Part shown: positions 48,806 to 60,196 of the stretch, piece after piece | How the letters are laid out: every line of letters starts with the position of its first letter | Position numbering within the stretch: position 1 is the stretch's first letter | Assembly: GCA_024741835.1 (NCBI GenBank) | Contig: JAENRP010000076.1 | Coordinates: 62,001 to 126,000 of the forward strand | Reading direction: 5' to 3' | DNA from: Diplocarpon mali | Lineage: Eukaryota; Ascomycota; Leotiomycetes; Helotiales; Drepanopezizaceae | DNA length: 64,000 bases | Program-made: the position numbers and the translations under genes | The notes under the pieces: model-generated | The model's database searches: none | What the model saw: only the letters and a program-made list of their open reading frames with translations | What the model was told of the DNA's origin: nothing

Positions 48806-51261
48806 GGAGTGTTTGTGCTCAGCTGTGCCCCTGGAGCTGGCGAGCAGAGTTGAGTGGGAGAAAAAACGTACGAGCCGCTTACCGTAGCGGTGTTTTCTCT
48901 CGCCTTCGCTCCTGGCCTTGGCTCCTGGCCTTCGCTGCCCCTGAAAAAGTGAAAAGGTCGGGAGTCTCCCAACAAGACGCGCCTTGCTCGATTGGGCAAC
49001 GCCTCTACACTTGACTTTTCAATACCTACCCAAGGGACATAGCTACACAGTACACCATATAGCGACGGTGAGTTGCGCCCGAGTCGAGGGAGGACTCGCT
49101 CCGGATTTCTGGATCAAGAGAATGTCCATCGTTGATAAGGCACGTCCAGACCCCCTCGACCTTCCCGACGCGGTCTCCCTCTGGTGTTTAGCTACCCACA
49201 TGCATATGTCGCATAATCGCGCCTTGATTCACGTCACCCATGTGTGTGCCCTTCTTCCGTCATTGGACTCGACTTCTAGAACAATGCTGCTACAGTAGCA
49301 ATGATTGCATCTGCGGTAGAGCTGCCGGGTAGAGTACAGAGGGTACTCTCTCCCTCTACCCTACTCCCGCTATCAGCTATAATAAGCGGCAGGCAAGGGT
49401 CAGCGACGACTGGCGAACTGCCACTCAATCATTTAAGCATTGCTATTGTTTGGTATATACTCGCCCGATCCAGTGCCAAGCCGAGGGAGTGAGCCTGCTT
49501 CATAAGACCAGCACTCGCTAGGGGTTGTTGCACATGGACAGTAGAGTCGACCTGCTACCTTCTACTCCATCTCTCGAACAACTCTGCAAGCCAGAAGATC
49601 GTCCAGGGTCGAAGGCAGTCGGGAAATCTCCTACGCACTGCAAGATACTGCAGATACTCCAGCTCCCGCCATCAATATTAAGCAGGCCAAATTCAAACTT
49701 GAGCTGAAAGAAGCTTTTGGGCTTATGGATGACAGCACCCGTTCTAAGTCACTTCTACGCTTCCTCTTCACGTGAAGCACAGCATCTCATATGCCTAGCA
49801 CTTGTTATCGCTACCGAAGCAGCAGGTGTTAGCATAGAGAGTCAGCATCAGGGGATACTTGGTTATCCAGCTGCTTACATATTACTTCTATCTATCTGTC
49901 TGGCTTTGTCGTTCTGAACTCTTCTTTTGTAGGAGCCATGCTCCATTCAGCTGCCGAGGCGCTACGTCGAGGCGACTATAACACGATCCGGGCAGTACTG
50001 TGGCTGCCGCACGAGGGGGAAATTCGAGTGCGAGTGAGATCGCTCTCGACTACCGTGTAATGGCAGTTGAGCCACGTGACCTGATGGTTAGGCAGCATTT
50101 CTTAATCTCGGAAGAGAAAGGAAAGACTCCACCTGATTTCTACTCAGTATATGCTTAGTAGCTCTAGCGTTTTCATTTGATTAGGATCTTTTCGTATCAT
50201 TCCCAAGAGCCCGGCGGGCAAAAGAATAGATTTATCTCAACTTGATCTAAAGAATCATCGCTACGGTGTCCGAAGCTCTCATGACCAGCGAAACAACTTA
50301 CATACAACCCCATTTGGGGGTCCTCCCTTCTCTGCATACGCGGCATGATAGTCATCGGTGGGTCGCACGAGCTTATGGAGTTTTTCCCGCATGAATTTCA
50401 TAAATCGTCGCAAGCCAGAGAAAGCCCACGTGAGAGTATTTTTAGCCCTGCAAAGCCACGGAGGATCCCCATTGCACTTACGCTATTCTGGTATTCGTGT
50501 GGCCTGCGACGAGGTCCGGAGTCCTGGCAAATCAAAGACATAGTACAGCCAGGCACTCCGCTCCATGTTACATGGCTGTAAGGCGTCCAGCTTCCTGTCG
50601 GCCAGTTTGGTCTGGCTTCTTGCTTTTGTCGCGCTTCTGGCTAGCAAACCTTCGCTGCCCCCCACCACTAACACTATCTCTCGCCTGGGTTGGGGATATT
50701 TTGGGCCTGTTCTCCAACGGCGCCGGCCGTGCGCAACATCAGGGATCAGAGCACGTTCTCCCGACAAGATTGCGATGGCAGGGGGCGGCCCACAGGGGCA
50801 TACACGATGGGCGAGGCGACAGGGACAACAAAATATGGCAGCGCTACTCTGTTGATTTTTGGAAATTGGTTTCGTGGAGCTCCTTTGACACCTGAGCCGT
50901 TGGCAGATGCCGTAGGTCGAACCTCATGAAGATTACTCCACTGCCAGGGAGCATAGCCACTCGGAGTCGCTATCTACGAGTACCCGAATTAACTTCAAGA
51001 TAACACTCTCAGGCTCGCTTCTCGAAAGCTATTTAGCCGAACCTCGCACTTTGCAAATGTTCCGCGAAGATGTCTGCGAAATGAAACAAGATAGTGGCTA
51101 AAGTACATGGCAAGATCCGATGTCCGCTGTAATACAGGAGGATGTTCCTGTGGTCACATGTCTGTCATATGATGGTGTACCAGGGCGCTAAGGCCAACAC
51201 ACACCTTGATATACTCTCGAGTTCTAGCAGCAAACTCTCTTTGGATTAAGATAATGAACAC

Positions 51262-51324
51262 CTCGATGCACCTCAAACTTCCTCGTGCACTCTATCAGAC
51301 TACTGAAGAGCATTACCTAGCCAT
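51262..51324. repeat. Second copy of the short dispersed sequence at 20392
   Basis: Similar to 20392-20456, with a 25-base core differing at two positions. This copy is open in the shared frame (MHLKLPRALYQTTEEHYLAIP), while the other copy has stops. Confidence 0.4.
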
Positions 51325-51596
51325 ACCCTGTAATGTTAGTAGTTCAAGAGTCGGCTTGATCTCTGGCTCCTGTTCGAATGGGCCGCACCTCCTTTCTTGC
51401 GGGCTGGTGATCTATAGGTCTTGACCCACAGTATACAGGGAAAGGAAAGAAAGGGAATAACCATTCAAAAAAAAAAATACACGTACAAGTAGATCGATTT
51501 TCCTCTCCGCAAGTAATACAGATTCCGATGACAGAAGGTAGCCTACGATCGCACATTGTCCTTCTCAGCACACTCCAATCAGCGATTTCTGGGTTT

Positions 51597-51662
51597 CTGG
51601 ATTTCTGGATTCCCACTTGGTCATATGGTCTGGATTTCTGGATTCCCACTTGGTCATATGGT
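51597..51662 (+). repeat. Perfect 33-bp direct tandem duplication
   Basis: The 33-base unit beginning ctggatttctggattccc occurs twice in a row without differences (51597-51629 and 51630-51662). Partial further units (tttctgg) precede it. Confidence 0.9.
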
Positions 51663-52990
51663 CCGGAAAGCCGCTTCCTGTACCTGGAACCACCACAACG
51701 CCTCTTGTCGCATAGCCAGCAAGCGCGCAACCTCTCGGGAGCAGACGCTGCACGAACAGTCTGGGTTGAGAAATCCCAGGCTTTTATGATTTAGTGACTT
51801 ATGAATTTTGATAAATATCGCCCCTCGGTCCAGCCCAGGCCCCGAGTGCCTTATCAAAATGACGGCGTCTGATTTAGATCTTGGCCGGGTCTCTGGACAA
51901 GATACAAGTGCTCTGACGACTTTGCGAATAGGCGACCAGGGTGACGGGGTAATACTTCATAAGCTCGGGCTGAAATCCCATCGACCACATAGTCCTGGAC
52001 TCCCGGGGCTCGGCCTGCAGGTCAAACCGGTATTTCTTGATGCCTGACGATTCGATAAGAACGTCAGGCCATGCCGAGCAAGCTTGGTTCGGTGCCTCAT
52101 GGGCGGTCAAACGCAGTCATCCAAAAGTAATGGCGAATTGCATTCGCCTACCGTCGCAACCAGCCGTCCGCGAGGACTGGATGAGAGATGCACACCTCTC
52201 CAAACACATGGACGTTACCCTGGGCAGCCACCGAGTACTCTGCTCGTACGAGTACCACCGACGCGAAACGCATTCCCAGCCACGGCGTCGAGGGCGCCAA
52301 TCGCAAAACCCGCGGACACAGATCTCCTCTCCTTTCGAACTCTCTCCTCGTATCGGCCAGCGGGCAGAGAGAGGGGGAGGCTCTGGAACGAAGCGATGGC
52401 TGGGCTGCTGAGAAATGGTTTGTTCGGGGTCAAGGCTTTCTCACCCCCATCAACCTACTGATATTCGGCCCCGTGGATCCAGAATTCGTTGGCCCCAAGG
52501 ATCTAATCGTGGCTCTTTGTCCTGACGGTGAAGATTTCCTTACTCGCCGAATCCCTTCCCCCTTTTCTCATGCAGAGTCACAGCACAGCACAATCGGCCG
52601 GCTCCGATTGCTCGAATGCTGGGAGGCTCCCCTGAGTGCCACGAGCTGCTGCCACTGTGTACTGTGTCCTTCGTACTTCGCTGGACCTGTGAGATGCATC
52701 CTGGATGCCCTCGACTTCCAACACCAGACCAGATCCGATCTGATCTGATCAGAATGCCCCGTCGCAATCTCACGGATCTCCGCCGCCGCGCCGAGGGCGC
52801 GTCGTCCAATTACCGAAGATGCCGTCACCAATCATGGTCGAGTCGCGAGAATCACTCGCAGGCCCTGGCCTTGGTCTTGCTCTGATGTCGAAACAAGACG
52901 ATGTGCATCTCGGAATCCCGTGCCGAACAAGATATCCCGTGAGCTGCTGGTCGTCGTCGGTCCCGGCGCGCACACCCACCCTTCTCCCAC

Positions 52991-53018
52991 GCCTCTCGCC
53001 TCTCGCCTCTCGCCTCTC
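52991..53018 (+). repeat. 7-bp tandem repeat (gcctctc) x4
   Basis: Four perfect copies of gcctctc lie in a GC-rich tract without a gene. Confidence 0.9.
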
Positions 53019-55090
53019 ACCGTCGCAACTTCGTGACCTCCTGATCCCGACAGTGCTTTCGAATCCGTCGCCGTGCCCGTCGCAGCTGGGGAGAGAGGCG
53101 ATCGACAAATGGTGCCCGGCGCAATTGCCTCCCGACCAGACGGGTTCAACGGGACTCGGCATTCGAGCGGCGCCTATTCTTGGCTTGACAACCGCAGCAG
53201 CCATGTCTCGGTGCATGTCCAAATTTCGCGTGGCAGAAATTCTCCCTTCCCGTCCCCCTGTCCAGAAGTGAACACACCAAACCCTGTGTATGCTTTCTTT
53301 TTGTTCTTCTTCTCCTTTTTTCGGGGCAATCAGCTTCTCGGCCCGGCAAGGGGCATGGAAGTCAAGCGCAGCCGTACTACGATACCTCTGTTCGTCCGCG
53401 GGGAGACTGGGATGTACTTAGTAGAATATCAGCATGGCATTTTACCGCAGCCGAGTGTATATATCGTTGCCCCCGAGTTGAGCGGTAACCGATGCACGCT
53501 CTGACAAACACCACCGGGCGTATGGAAGCGCTCCTCGAGGGCTCAAGCGAGCGGTGATTACTGCCAGTGCATGTCGCATTGTTGACATTGGCATACCTGC
53601 TTTGTCTAGCACTTGGTCCACCGCTAGAATCGAGATGCTGCCCTCCACCCTCGTTCCTCTTCCAGCATGCAAACAAAGATCCTTCTCTCGAGGAAGAAAG
53701 CCTCCGACGTGGGCTGCAAATCTCCATCTCGACACATCCAATCCAGGCACGTGCACCCCCTCCAAGTATCCCTTACCGAGTGACGCAACCAACAAATGGC
53801 ATGAACAAGCTTGTGATTCTCCAGCTCGATAACGGGGCGTCGGGGTCACCGCGAAGGGCAACAGATCTCGATGGATCTCCCATAGCCACGCCGGTCTCCC
53901 CGCCGGTAGAGCGTCGCTATCGCTCTCCTCATTCTGAGCCCGAGAGCATCCAGCAGCATTAACAAGAGGGTGAGAGTGGCGGCCACCGTCGCATCCAGAC
54001 GCCCAACGAACCTTACAGCATCCCAAGCCATTTGAGACTCAGAGAGCATTACGCGTCACCCGAATCTCCAGCACAGGAGTGACAGCATAGGCGTAGCATG
54101 GGATATCGCGCCATACTGCATCCCATCGCCCGAGAAGAGGACTCGGATAAGTCGGCAGAGACTCGCCCTCGTCGAAGAGGCACTGCTCACGAGGAAATGC
54201 GACCAGGAAATGCGGACTTCCATCGACGAACCATGCATTCCGTTCCTTGGGAAACCCGTACGAGCGGTGCCAGTTAACGGCGGCGAGGCAGCTAGCTGCC
54301 TCGATTGCGCAAGCGTGAGCCTCTGCGACCTGCAAGCTACCGTCTGGTCAAGGAGTTGGCAGAGCCGTTTTGATCTCTTGGATCTCGTCTTCATCTCCGA
54401 TCTGATACAGTGTTGACCTGGCCGTCGAGCGGGGACGTGAAAATGCCATTTCCAACGCACTCTCCGCTCCACGCTGCTAGCACTGAGCAGACCTACCCTC
54501 CATCGCATGCAGTATGCCTACCTTTTGATCTTCCCCAGAACCATACGTCGCCATAAGCATAGCAGTCAACGAGGTCCTCAGAAGACATCCTGTGTGCTCT
54601 AGCGAAGCGCCTCCAGGCGCGAAAGCCGCGAACAGGCTCGCCCCGTAGCCAGCTGTTCGTCCCCGCGACCGTAAGCTCGAGATGTATTCGCCCACAGCCG
54701 TTCCGACGACAGGCCAGACTGCTCCCCCACGGGTCATCAAGACCCCAGTCATCGTGGTAACATGCATCTCCCTCTCTGTCTCTCTCTGTCTCGCTGCAAG
54801 CCATCACACCACACGAGTGAAGATCCAGGTTTCGAAGCGACCCGACACAACACCGCTACCAGCCGCTTCCGCCTCTGGCTCTGCGCGGCCAGTCCTATCA
54901 GCTGCCGGTCGTCCTGTCGCGAGGCGTACCTGTGTAGTAGAGTAGCCCCTGACCTCCTGCTGCGACGGTTGGGCAATGCCTCCGCATACAATACCTCTCG
55001 CCATACCTACCAGACACTGCCTCTTGGCGCTACTCTCTGACACCGCCTGCACTGCACCGACCTACCGACCTAGAGGATGGCAATGTGCAC

Positions 55091-55185
55091 CTCCCCGACA
55101 CTCTGCTACTCTCCCTGCCTCTCTACCTCCCTACCTCCCTGCCTCCCTGCCTCTCTACCTCCCTACCACCCTACACCCATCTCCA
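55091..55185 (+). repeat. CT-rich low-complexity tract (ctccctac/ctccctgc units)
   Basis: Irregular repeats of CTCCCTNC and CTCTCTACC. The strand bias is strongly pyrimidine. All three forward frames stay open, giving false ORFs. Confidence 0.75.
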
Positions 55186-55302
55186 CCCCAGCACCGCGCC
55201 CCGACTCCCCACCCAGACACCTCAAGACAGGACCGACGAGCCGCTGGCCCCGCCGCGCTCGAGGGGGGACAGGGCGCGCCCGGCAGTCTGGCCGGCCGCC
55301 TC

Positions 55303-55338
55303 GAGCTGGAACGGGAGCTGGAACGGGAACTGGAACGG
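55303..55338 (+). repeat. 12-bp tandem repeat (gagctggaacgg) x3
   Basis: Three copies, the third with one difference (gaactggaacgg). The unit is a multiple of three, so overlapping frames remain open. Confidence 0.85.
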
Positions 55339-56000
55339 GCACTTCTCGCGACCTCTGCCTCGCCGCACTCCGCTCCCCGAACCCGCGTCGGCGGTCTCGC
55401 TACTGAGCTTGCTCGTTCGGGTCGGAGCTCGCTCCAGCTGGGACGCCGTATTTCGGGGGCACGGTAGGTATGCAGGTCGGCTTTTCGAACCCCAGGGGGT
55501 TATGGTCGGTGGGTAGGTGGTAGGGGGGCGGCGGTGCAGGTTGGATACCCACAGTTCAGTCCTGGTCATAAGGAGTGAGATGGTCTACCACTCTCGAGAC
55601 CGTATGATGGCGCGCGCTGGCGCCGGGCAGGCGGTGCAGTCTGCATTGAACCACTTACTAGAGAACTCCCACGTGCTAGTGTCTGCGCGAGATACAACTA
55701 CAACCCGAACCAGCGCTGCGCATTCTGATTTTCACCTCACATAGTGGCACGACGCGTAAAGCAGGACACAAATTTCAAGAACTTTTCTATTCGTTGGCTG
55801 ACTAGTTGCACTGGCCTCCCGCCCCTCGGCAGCTACAACCCGTGGCCCTCCCTCAGAGACGCAATCGTGGACATACTAACTCAAAAGAAGAAAAGCGTGC
55901 ACCCCACCGAGTGCAAAGATATCTGAAGAGCGGAAAAGAGTACAACTCTGGTGCATGTGTCCAGAAGTAGATGATCGGGTAGTGGCTCCACAGCGGCATT

Positions 56001-57944
56001 CTAGTTGGCCATGTAGATACTGGAGTCAATGCCATCAGCTGGGAATTCCCTGGAAATTGTTAGCACCAACCCTGGGCATGCACGATGACAAAGTAACTTA
56101 CGGGACGTCCGCTTCAAAACGCTTCTCAACTGCCTTTAAGACCTCCTGATCGGCCTCGCTGCTCACGAAGGAGATAGAGAGACCCTTGGTACCGAAACGA
56201 CCAGCACGACCAACACGGTGAAGGTAAGAGTCGGCATCAGCGGGGAGATCGTAGTTGATGGCAAGGTTGATACGCTCAATGTCGATACCACGTCCAAATA
56301 CATCAGTGGCAACGCAGATGCGCTCTTGGAAATCCTTGAAAGCCTTATACCGCTTGATTCTGTTAGGTTGTTAGCGCTGTGCCAGCAAGTAGTCAAGACG
56401 TGGTACTCGCCTCTCCTCCTGGCTAACACCCGAATGGACCGCCACAGATGGGAAGTTGCACTCGGTCAGGAGCTTGTCCAGCTCCGTGGCTCTGACTGTA
56501 CTCTTCACGAAGATGATGGCCTGGTTGAACTGCAATTCATCAAGCAGCTCGTTCAATTTGCGGTTCTTCTCCTTCTCTTCAAGCTTAATGTAGAACTGGT
56601 TAAGACCGTGGAGAGTGAGAGTCTTCTCGTCATCGACGTAGATTTCCAGGGGATTTTGCATGAATTTCTTGCAGATAGGTCTGACCTCCTGGGAGAGGGT
56701 AGCGCTGAACATCATAACCTGCTTCTGAGTCGGAGTAGCACGGAAGATCTCCTGGACGTCGCGGCGCATGTCTGGAGCGTTTTAGTGAAACCTCAGCGTT
56801 GTTTACGGGAAGTTTTCGTACCAATTTGATCCAGCATCTTGTCACACTCATCAAGGACGAAGATCTTGCAGCTTCCAAGTCGAAGATACTTGTCGCGGAC
56901 GAGGGCATTGAGACGGCCAGGTGTGGCGACAATGATGTGAGGGTGGCTTTCCTTGTTCTTAAGAACCTCGGCATCCTTCTGGATTGGAGTTCCACCATAG
57001 AACACAGAGGTTCTGACATCTGGCATGTACTTGCTGAATCTTGCATATTCGTTCTTGATCTGGTACGCAAGCTCACGGGTGTGACACATAATCAGAACAG
57101 AGGTCTCGCCGGCAACAGGCTCGATCTGCTGGAGACTGGTAAGGACGAAGATGGCAGTCTTACCAAGACCAGATTTGGCCTGGCAGAGGACGTCGGTTCC
57201 GAGAATTGCTTGAGGGATACAAACTTGCTGGACTGTAGAGTAAACCGAGCCGATGTTAGATCATGTGTTCTCCAAGTGTAAATGAGGTGCAAGAGATCGC
57301 AACGTCCGTCCATGTTCGCTTTAAGCACCTGTGTGCGAGCTCCTCCTTGAACAGTCTCGAAGCAGAGGTACGAGATTGCTTTTCAAGGCCTGGATCACCG
57401 CCCGAAGCGGACAGGGGCTTTAAATTCCGTCGAAATCGAGCCGATCCTGGATGTCTCTTGGCACCACCGCCATTGTGCACCGTCCTTTCTTGACATAGTC
57501 CTCATCGGCCCTACGATATATCCGCTTATGCACGTATCTGACCTCACGCCACTTGCCTATGCCTGCACCCGGCCGATAGAGACATTCCAGGATCGTTCGT
57601 GCTTTCATACTCTAGGATGGCCAGAGTATTTACGTTTGCTTGCGAGATGGACGGACGTGCGGTAGAACGACAACGATGGAGCTTGGGGATGAAAGTTATG
57701 ACTGACCCTCCGAAGGATGTTCGAAACCGCAATCCGTGATGGCACGCAGAAGCTCCGGCTTCAAGAGGAATTCCCGGAAACCAGTCGCATGGATACCGAC
57801 ATAACTGCCTTTCTTGTCGGTAGTACCTCCAGTAGCCGTCAACTCGCCCTTCTTTGCTCCTCCATTTGAAGCAGCTGCTGGTGCTGTATCATTGGTCCCG
57901 AGCTCCTCGTCTGAGTAATCGATGAGATCTTCTTCGGTAGCCAT
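56001..57944 (-). CDS. SUB2: DECD-box ATP-dependent RNA helicase Sub2 (UAP56), mRNA export and splicing
   Basis: Five exons, 57707-57944, 56822-57232, 56411-56771, 56102-56359 and 56001-56049, give 438 residues with consistent phases. The N-terminus ([15 protein letters not shown]) and [37 protein letters not shown], containing the Q motif, are diagnostic of Sub2. Other motifs are the Walker [21 protein letters not shown], and HRVGRAGR near the C-terminus. Sub2 is the helicase of the TREX complex, couples splicing to mRNA export, and acts in spliceosome assembly in the nucleus. Intron 1 is 474 nt, long for this window. Intron 3 (56360-56410) has a GC donor (GAG AG|GCGAGT). The gene diverges from RPR2. 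Confidence 0.96.
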
Positions 57945-58313
57945 CTTGAATTTTCCTTAAAAGGTGAAGTTGTCGAAGAGCTGTGAATCGTCGCTGGCGC
58001 GATTATCAAGATCGCAGATATAGCGAAGGGTGGAATGCTGTCAAAAGAACGATCGGAAGAGGTTGAGATACGAAGAATAGGGGAGAGGTGACGTTTTGAT
58101 GCAAACGCCGAAGGGAGGTGAAGTTGTGGATGAGGTTAGAAAGAAAGATCAAGATGTCGCGCGACGAGTTCAAAGCTGCTCCCAGCTATATCTTGGCGCG
58201 CTAGTGGCAAAAGGAACTAGCGTAGAATTATCTCGGCTGACGAGACATTCCTAGAGCAACTTCATTTCAGTGATCGTCCTAAGAGATAGGAATTATTTAT
58301 TTCATATATAATC
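57945..58313. promoter_or_regulatory. Shared divergent promoter region of SUB2 and RPR2
   Basis: 369 bp separate the start codons of SUB2 (minus) and the Rpr2-like gene (plus), so both 5' UTRs and promoters must lie here. No defined element was recognised. Confidence 0.5.
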
Positions 58314-58829
58314 ATGGTTAAAGCCAAGGCCGGCAGCGTGCCAAATAAAGCGATCCACAGCAGAGTATCCTACTTGTACCAAGCGGCAGCATACATGGCA
58401 GCCCTACGAGAGACGGCTGAGTCCACAAGAGATAGGACAACTGCAGATGCCGGGGGAGGAGGACAGCAAGAAAAAGATTCTTCTACGAGCAGATCAACGG
58501 GACCCGAAAAGCCTCTATCCCAACCAGCATCGAGACGTCTAGTGGCCGACCTACGATTTGTTTCTCAGAAAGTTCTAATGCGAATATCACCCGCTATGAA
58601 GCACTCTATTTGCAAGAACTGCGATACTATGTTACTCCACGGGCCAACATGCACCAGCGAGATCGAAAACAGGAGCCGAGGAGGTAAGAAGCAATGGGCA
58701 GATGTATTGGTTCGAAAGTGCAACGTCTGTGGCCTTGCCAAAAGGTTCCCTCTAACCGACAAGAGGCAGAAGAGAAGGCCACAGCGGGAAGCGCGGAGAA
58801 TTTCTGATGTCAAGACAAAGCCTTCTTGA
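58314..58829 (+). CDS. RPR2: RNase P subunit Rpr2/Rpp21 (Snm1 family)
   Basis: An intronless gene of 171 residues with a clear ATG (58314). The Rpr2 zinc-binding site is present as C100-K-N-C103 (SICKNCDTMLLHG) and C136-N-V-C139 (RKCNVCGLAKRFPL). The N-terminal half begins with a helix (NKAIHSRVSYLYQAAAYM) typical of Rpp21/Rpr2 proteins. A Gly/Ser/Thr-rich linker (about 40-70) separates it from the zinc domain. The C-terminus is basic (RQKRRPQREARR), suited to RNA contact. Rpr2 is a protein subunit of nuclear RNase P, which removes 5' leaders from pre-tRNA; the related Snm1 belongs to RNase MRP, and this call is by overall layout. Confidence 0.88.
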   Translation: MVKAKAGSVPNKAIHSRVSYLYQAAAYMAALRETAESTRDRTTADAGGGGQQEKDSSTSRSTGPEKPLSQPASRRLVADLRFVSQKVLMRISPAMKHSICKNCDTMLLHGPTCTSEIENRSRGGKKQWADVLVRKCNVCGLAKRFPLTDKRQKRRPQREARRISDVKTKPS

Positions 58830-60196
58830 ATCAGACAAGTAGGGAGAGTGTTTCTCCGATCCGCTACTACAGCAATTGAAAAAAAAAAAATAGGGTTATC
58901 TGCAGCCGAAAGGCCGGTATAAAATGTCAGGTATGCCTCCTCGTTTCGCTTCTAGAGCTGGACTAACAGAGCTTCAGTCAATGAATGAAGCGTCAATCGG
59001 GCTGTCTGCCAACTCTCGTTATGAAACCGGGGGGACGCTGGCATAATGAGATACTCGAAGAATTATCTGCCACTACGGAAACAGTGGTATCAGATTCACC
59101 TTTGAATAGCTGGGGATTATCCCTGCTTAAGAGCTCTAGCTTTGGTGCAGGGTCACAGCTCCCTCGAAACAGTTCAAATCACAGCGCCTTACGCTCAATA
59201 CTACGGCATCAACGTCATCTTCCGTCATTTCTGCTGCATGATCGTCAGATCATATGATAGCTGGTGCCTCAAAATTATATCTGATGACTCCTGATTTTCA
59301 TTTGGTAATAAGCGCTACCGCCAGCACTTGGGAACCCGTGGGTTTCATCATCACAGCCTGTATCTTGTTCTCGTGGCTCGAGAACTTCTCTGCGCCCAGC
59401 CGTTCTCGATGGATTAGCATCCCCTCAGCAATATTTCTTAATGCGAGGTCTATAATGGAACCGACTTTGACAGGCCCGTAGATTAGCTATAGGATTATCG
59501 AGGCTCCTGTTGTCCAACACACCCGAGGTGCTTCCCCACCCGTTGTATGTTTACTGGTTAAGAAATCTCCAAGACACTGATGTACTTATCAAAGAATAAA
59601 TACTGATGTGTTATGTATTGCACAGAGGATTCAAGGCTCGATACCGGACACTCCCTGGGCAGGAAAGTGTGCAAGCTCCAACAAGATTTAAAGCAGTTGA
59701 TTCTCTAGCCTAGTAATCAGGGGTTGCTCGTCCTTACATCCTCGCCAGTCAATTGTCCAATCAGCGTATTTCTATAGATTTTAGTGACTGAGAATGAACA
59801 ATTCACAGCATTTACCGCCTACAACCAATAGATTTTCAATGCCAACTAGCTTTCTCACAAGTACAAGTCTTGTAACAACGTGGAAAAATTAAGTAAATTC
59901 CCGGGCTGGAAAGGGCTCTGGGGGGAATTTTCGGCTGTATGTCATCAAAACGGGCAGCTTGCTGACATCATAAGCGAGATCCACATCTTCCCTCGAAAGG
60001 CGCATCATGCAGCCTCTGATTTACAATGCATCGTCCAACTGTGCTCATGTTGATTTAAACCTTACACCATCCAAATTCATATGTCCACAAGCTTCCGTAA
60101 TCATTTCCACTTCACAAATTTTCGTTGCTGTCAGCTGGACCGTACCGGTGTGCAGAATTTCGTGAAACCCCTACTCTCCGCATTCCAAAAACAACG
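58830..60196. other. Intergenic region, no gene supported
   Basis: 1.4 kb, AT-rich. A possible short reading frame begins near 58924 but would need a 39-nt intron and is not accepted. No RNA gene was recognised. Confidence 0.4.

Larger units (their letters stand above)
47990..56000. other. Large gene-poor GC-rich tract with short tandem repeats
   Basis: 8 kb without a convincing gene on either strand. Many frames up to about 195 codons are open because of high GC, but they overlap each other on several strands and contain no domains. Tandem repeats of 7, 12 and 33 bp and CT-rich tracts are listed separately. Confidence 0.4.

Noticed and set aside
52819..53271. 150-codon ATG ORF in the GC-rich tract
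   Set aside because: Overlaps an equally long ORF on the opposite strand, covers a 7-bp tandem repeat, and shows no domain or splice context.
55440..55520. tRNA-like GGTTCGAA motif on the minus strand
   Set aside because: The flanking bases do not form a T-stem, and no acceptor or anticodon arms can be drawn.
56218..57281. Plus-strand ORFs of 160-203 codons
   Set aside because: Antisense to SUB2 exons.
58924..59046. Possible mini-gene starting ATG TCA G|GTATGC...AACAG|AG CTT
   Set aside because: It requires a 39-nt intron, shorter than any credible intron here, and the product would be only about 27 residues without similarity.
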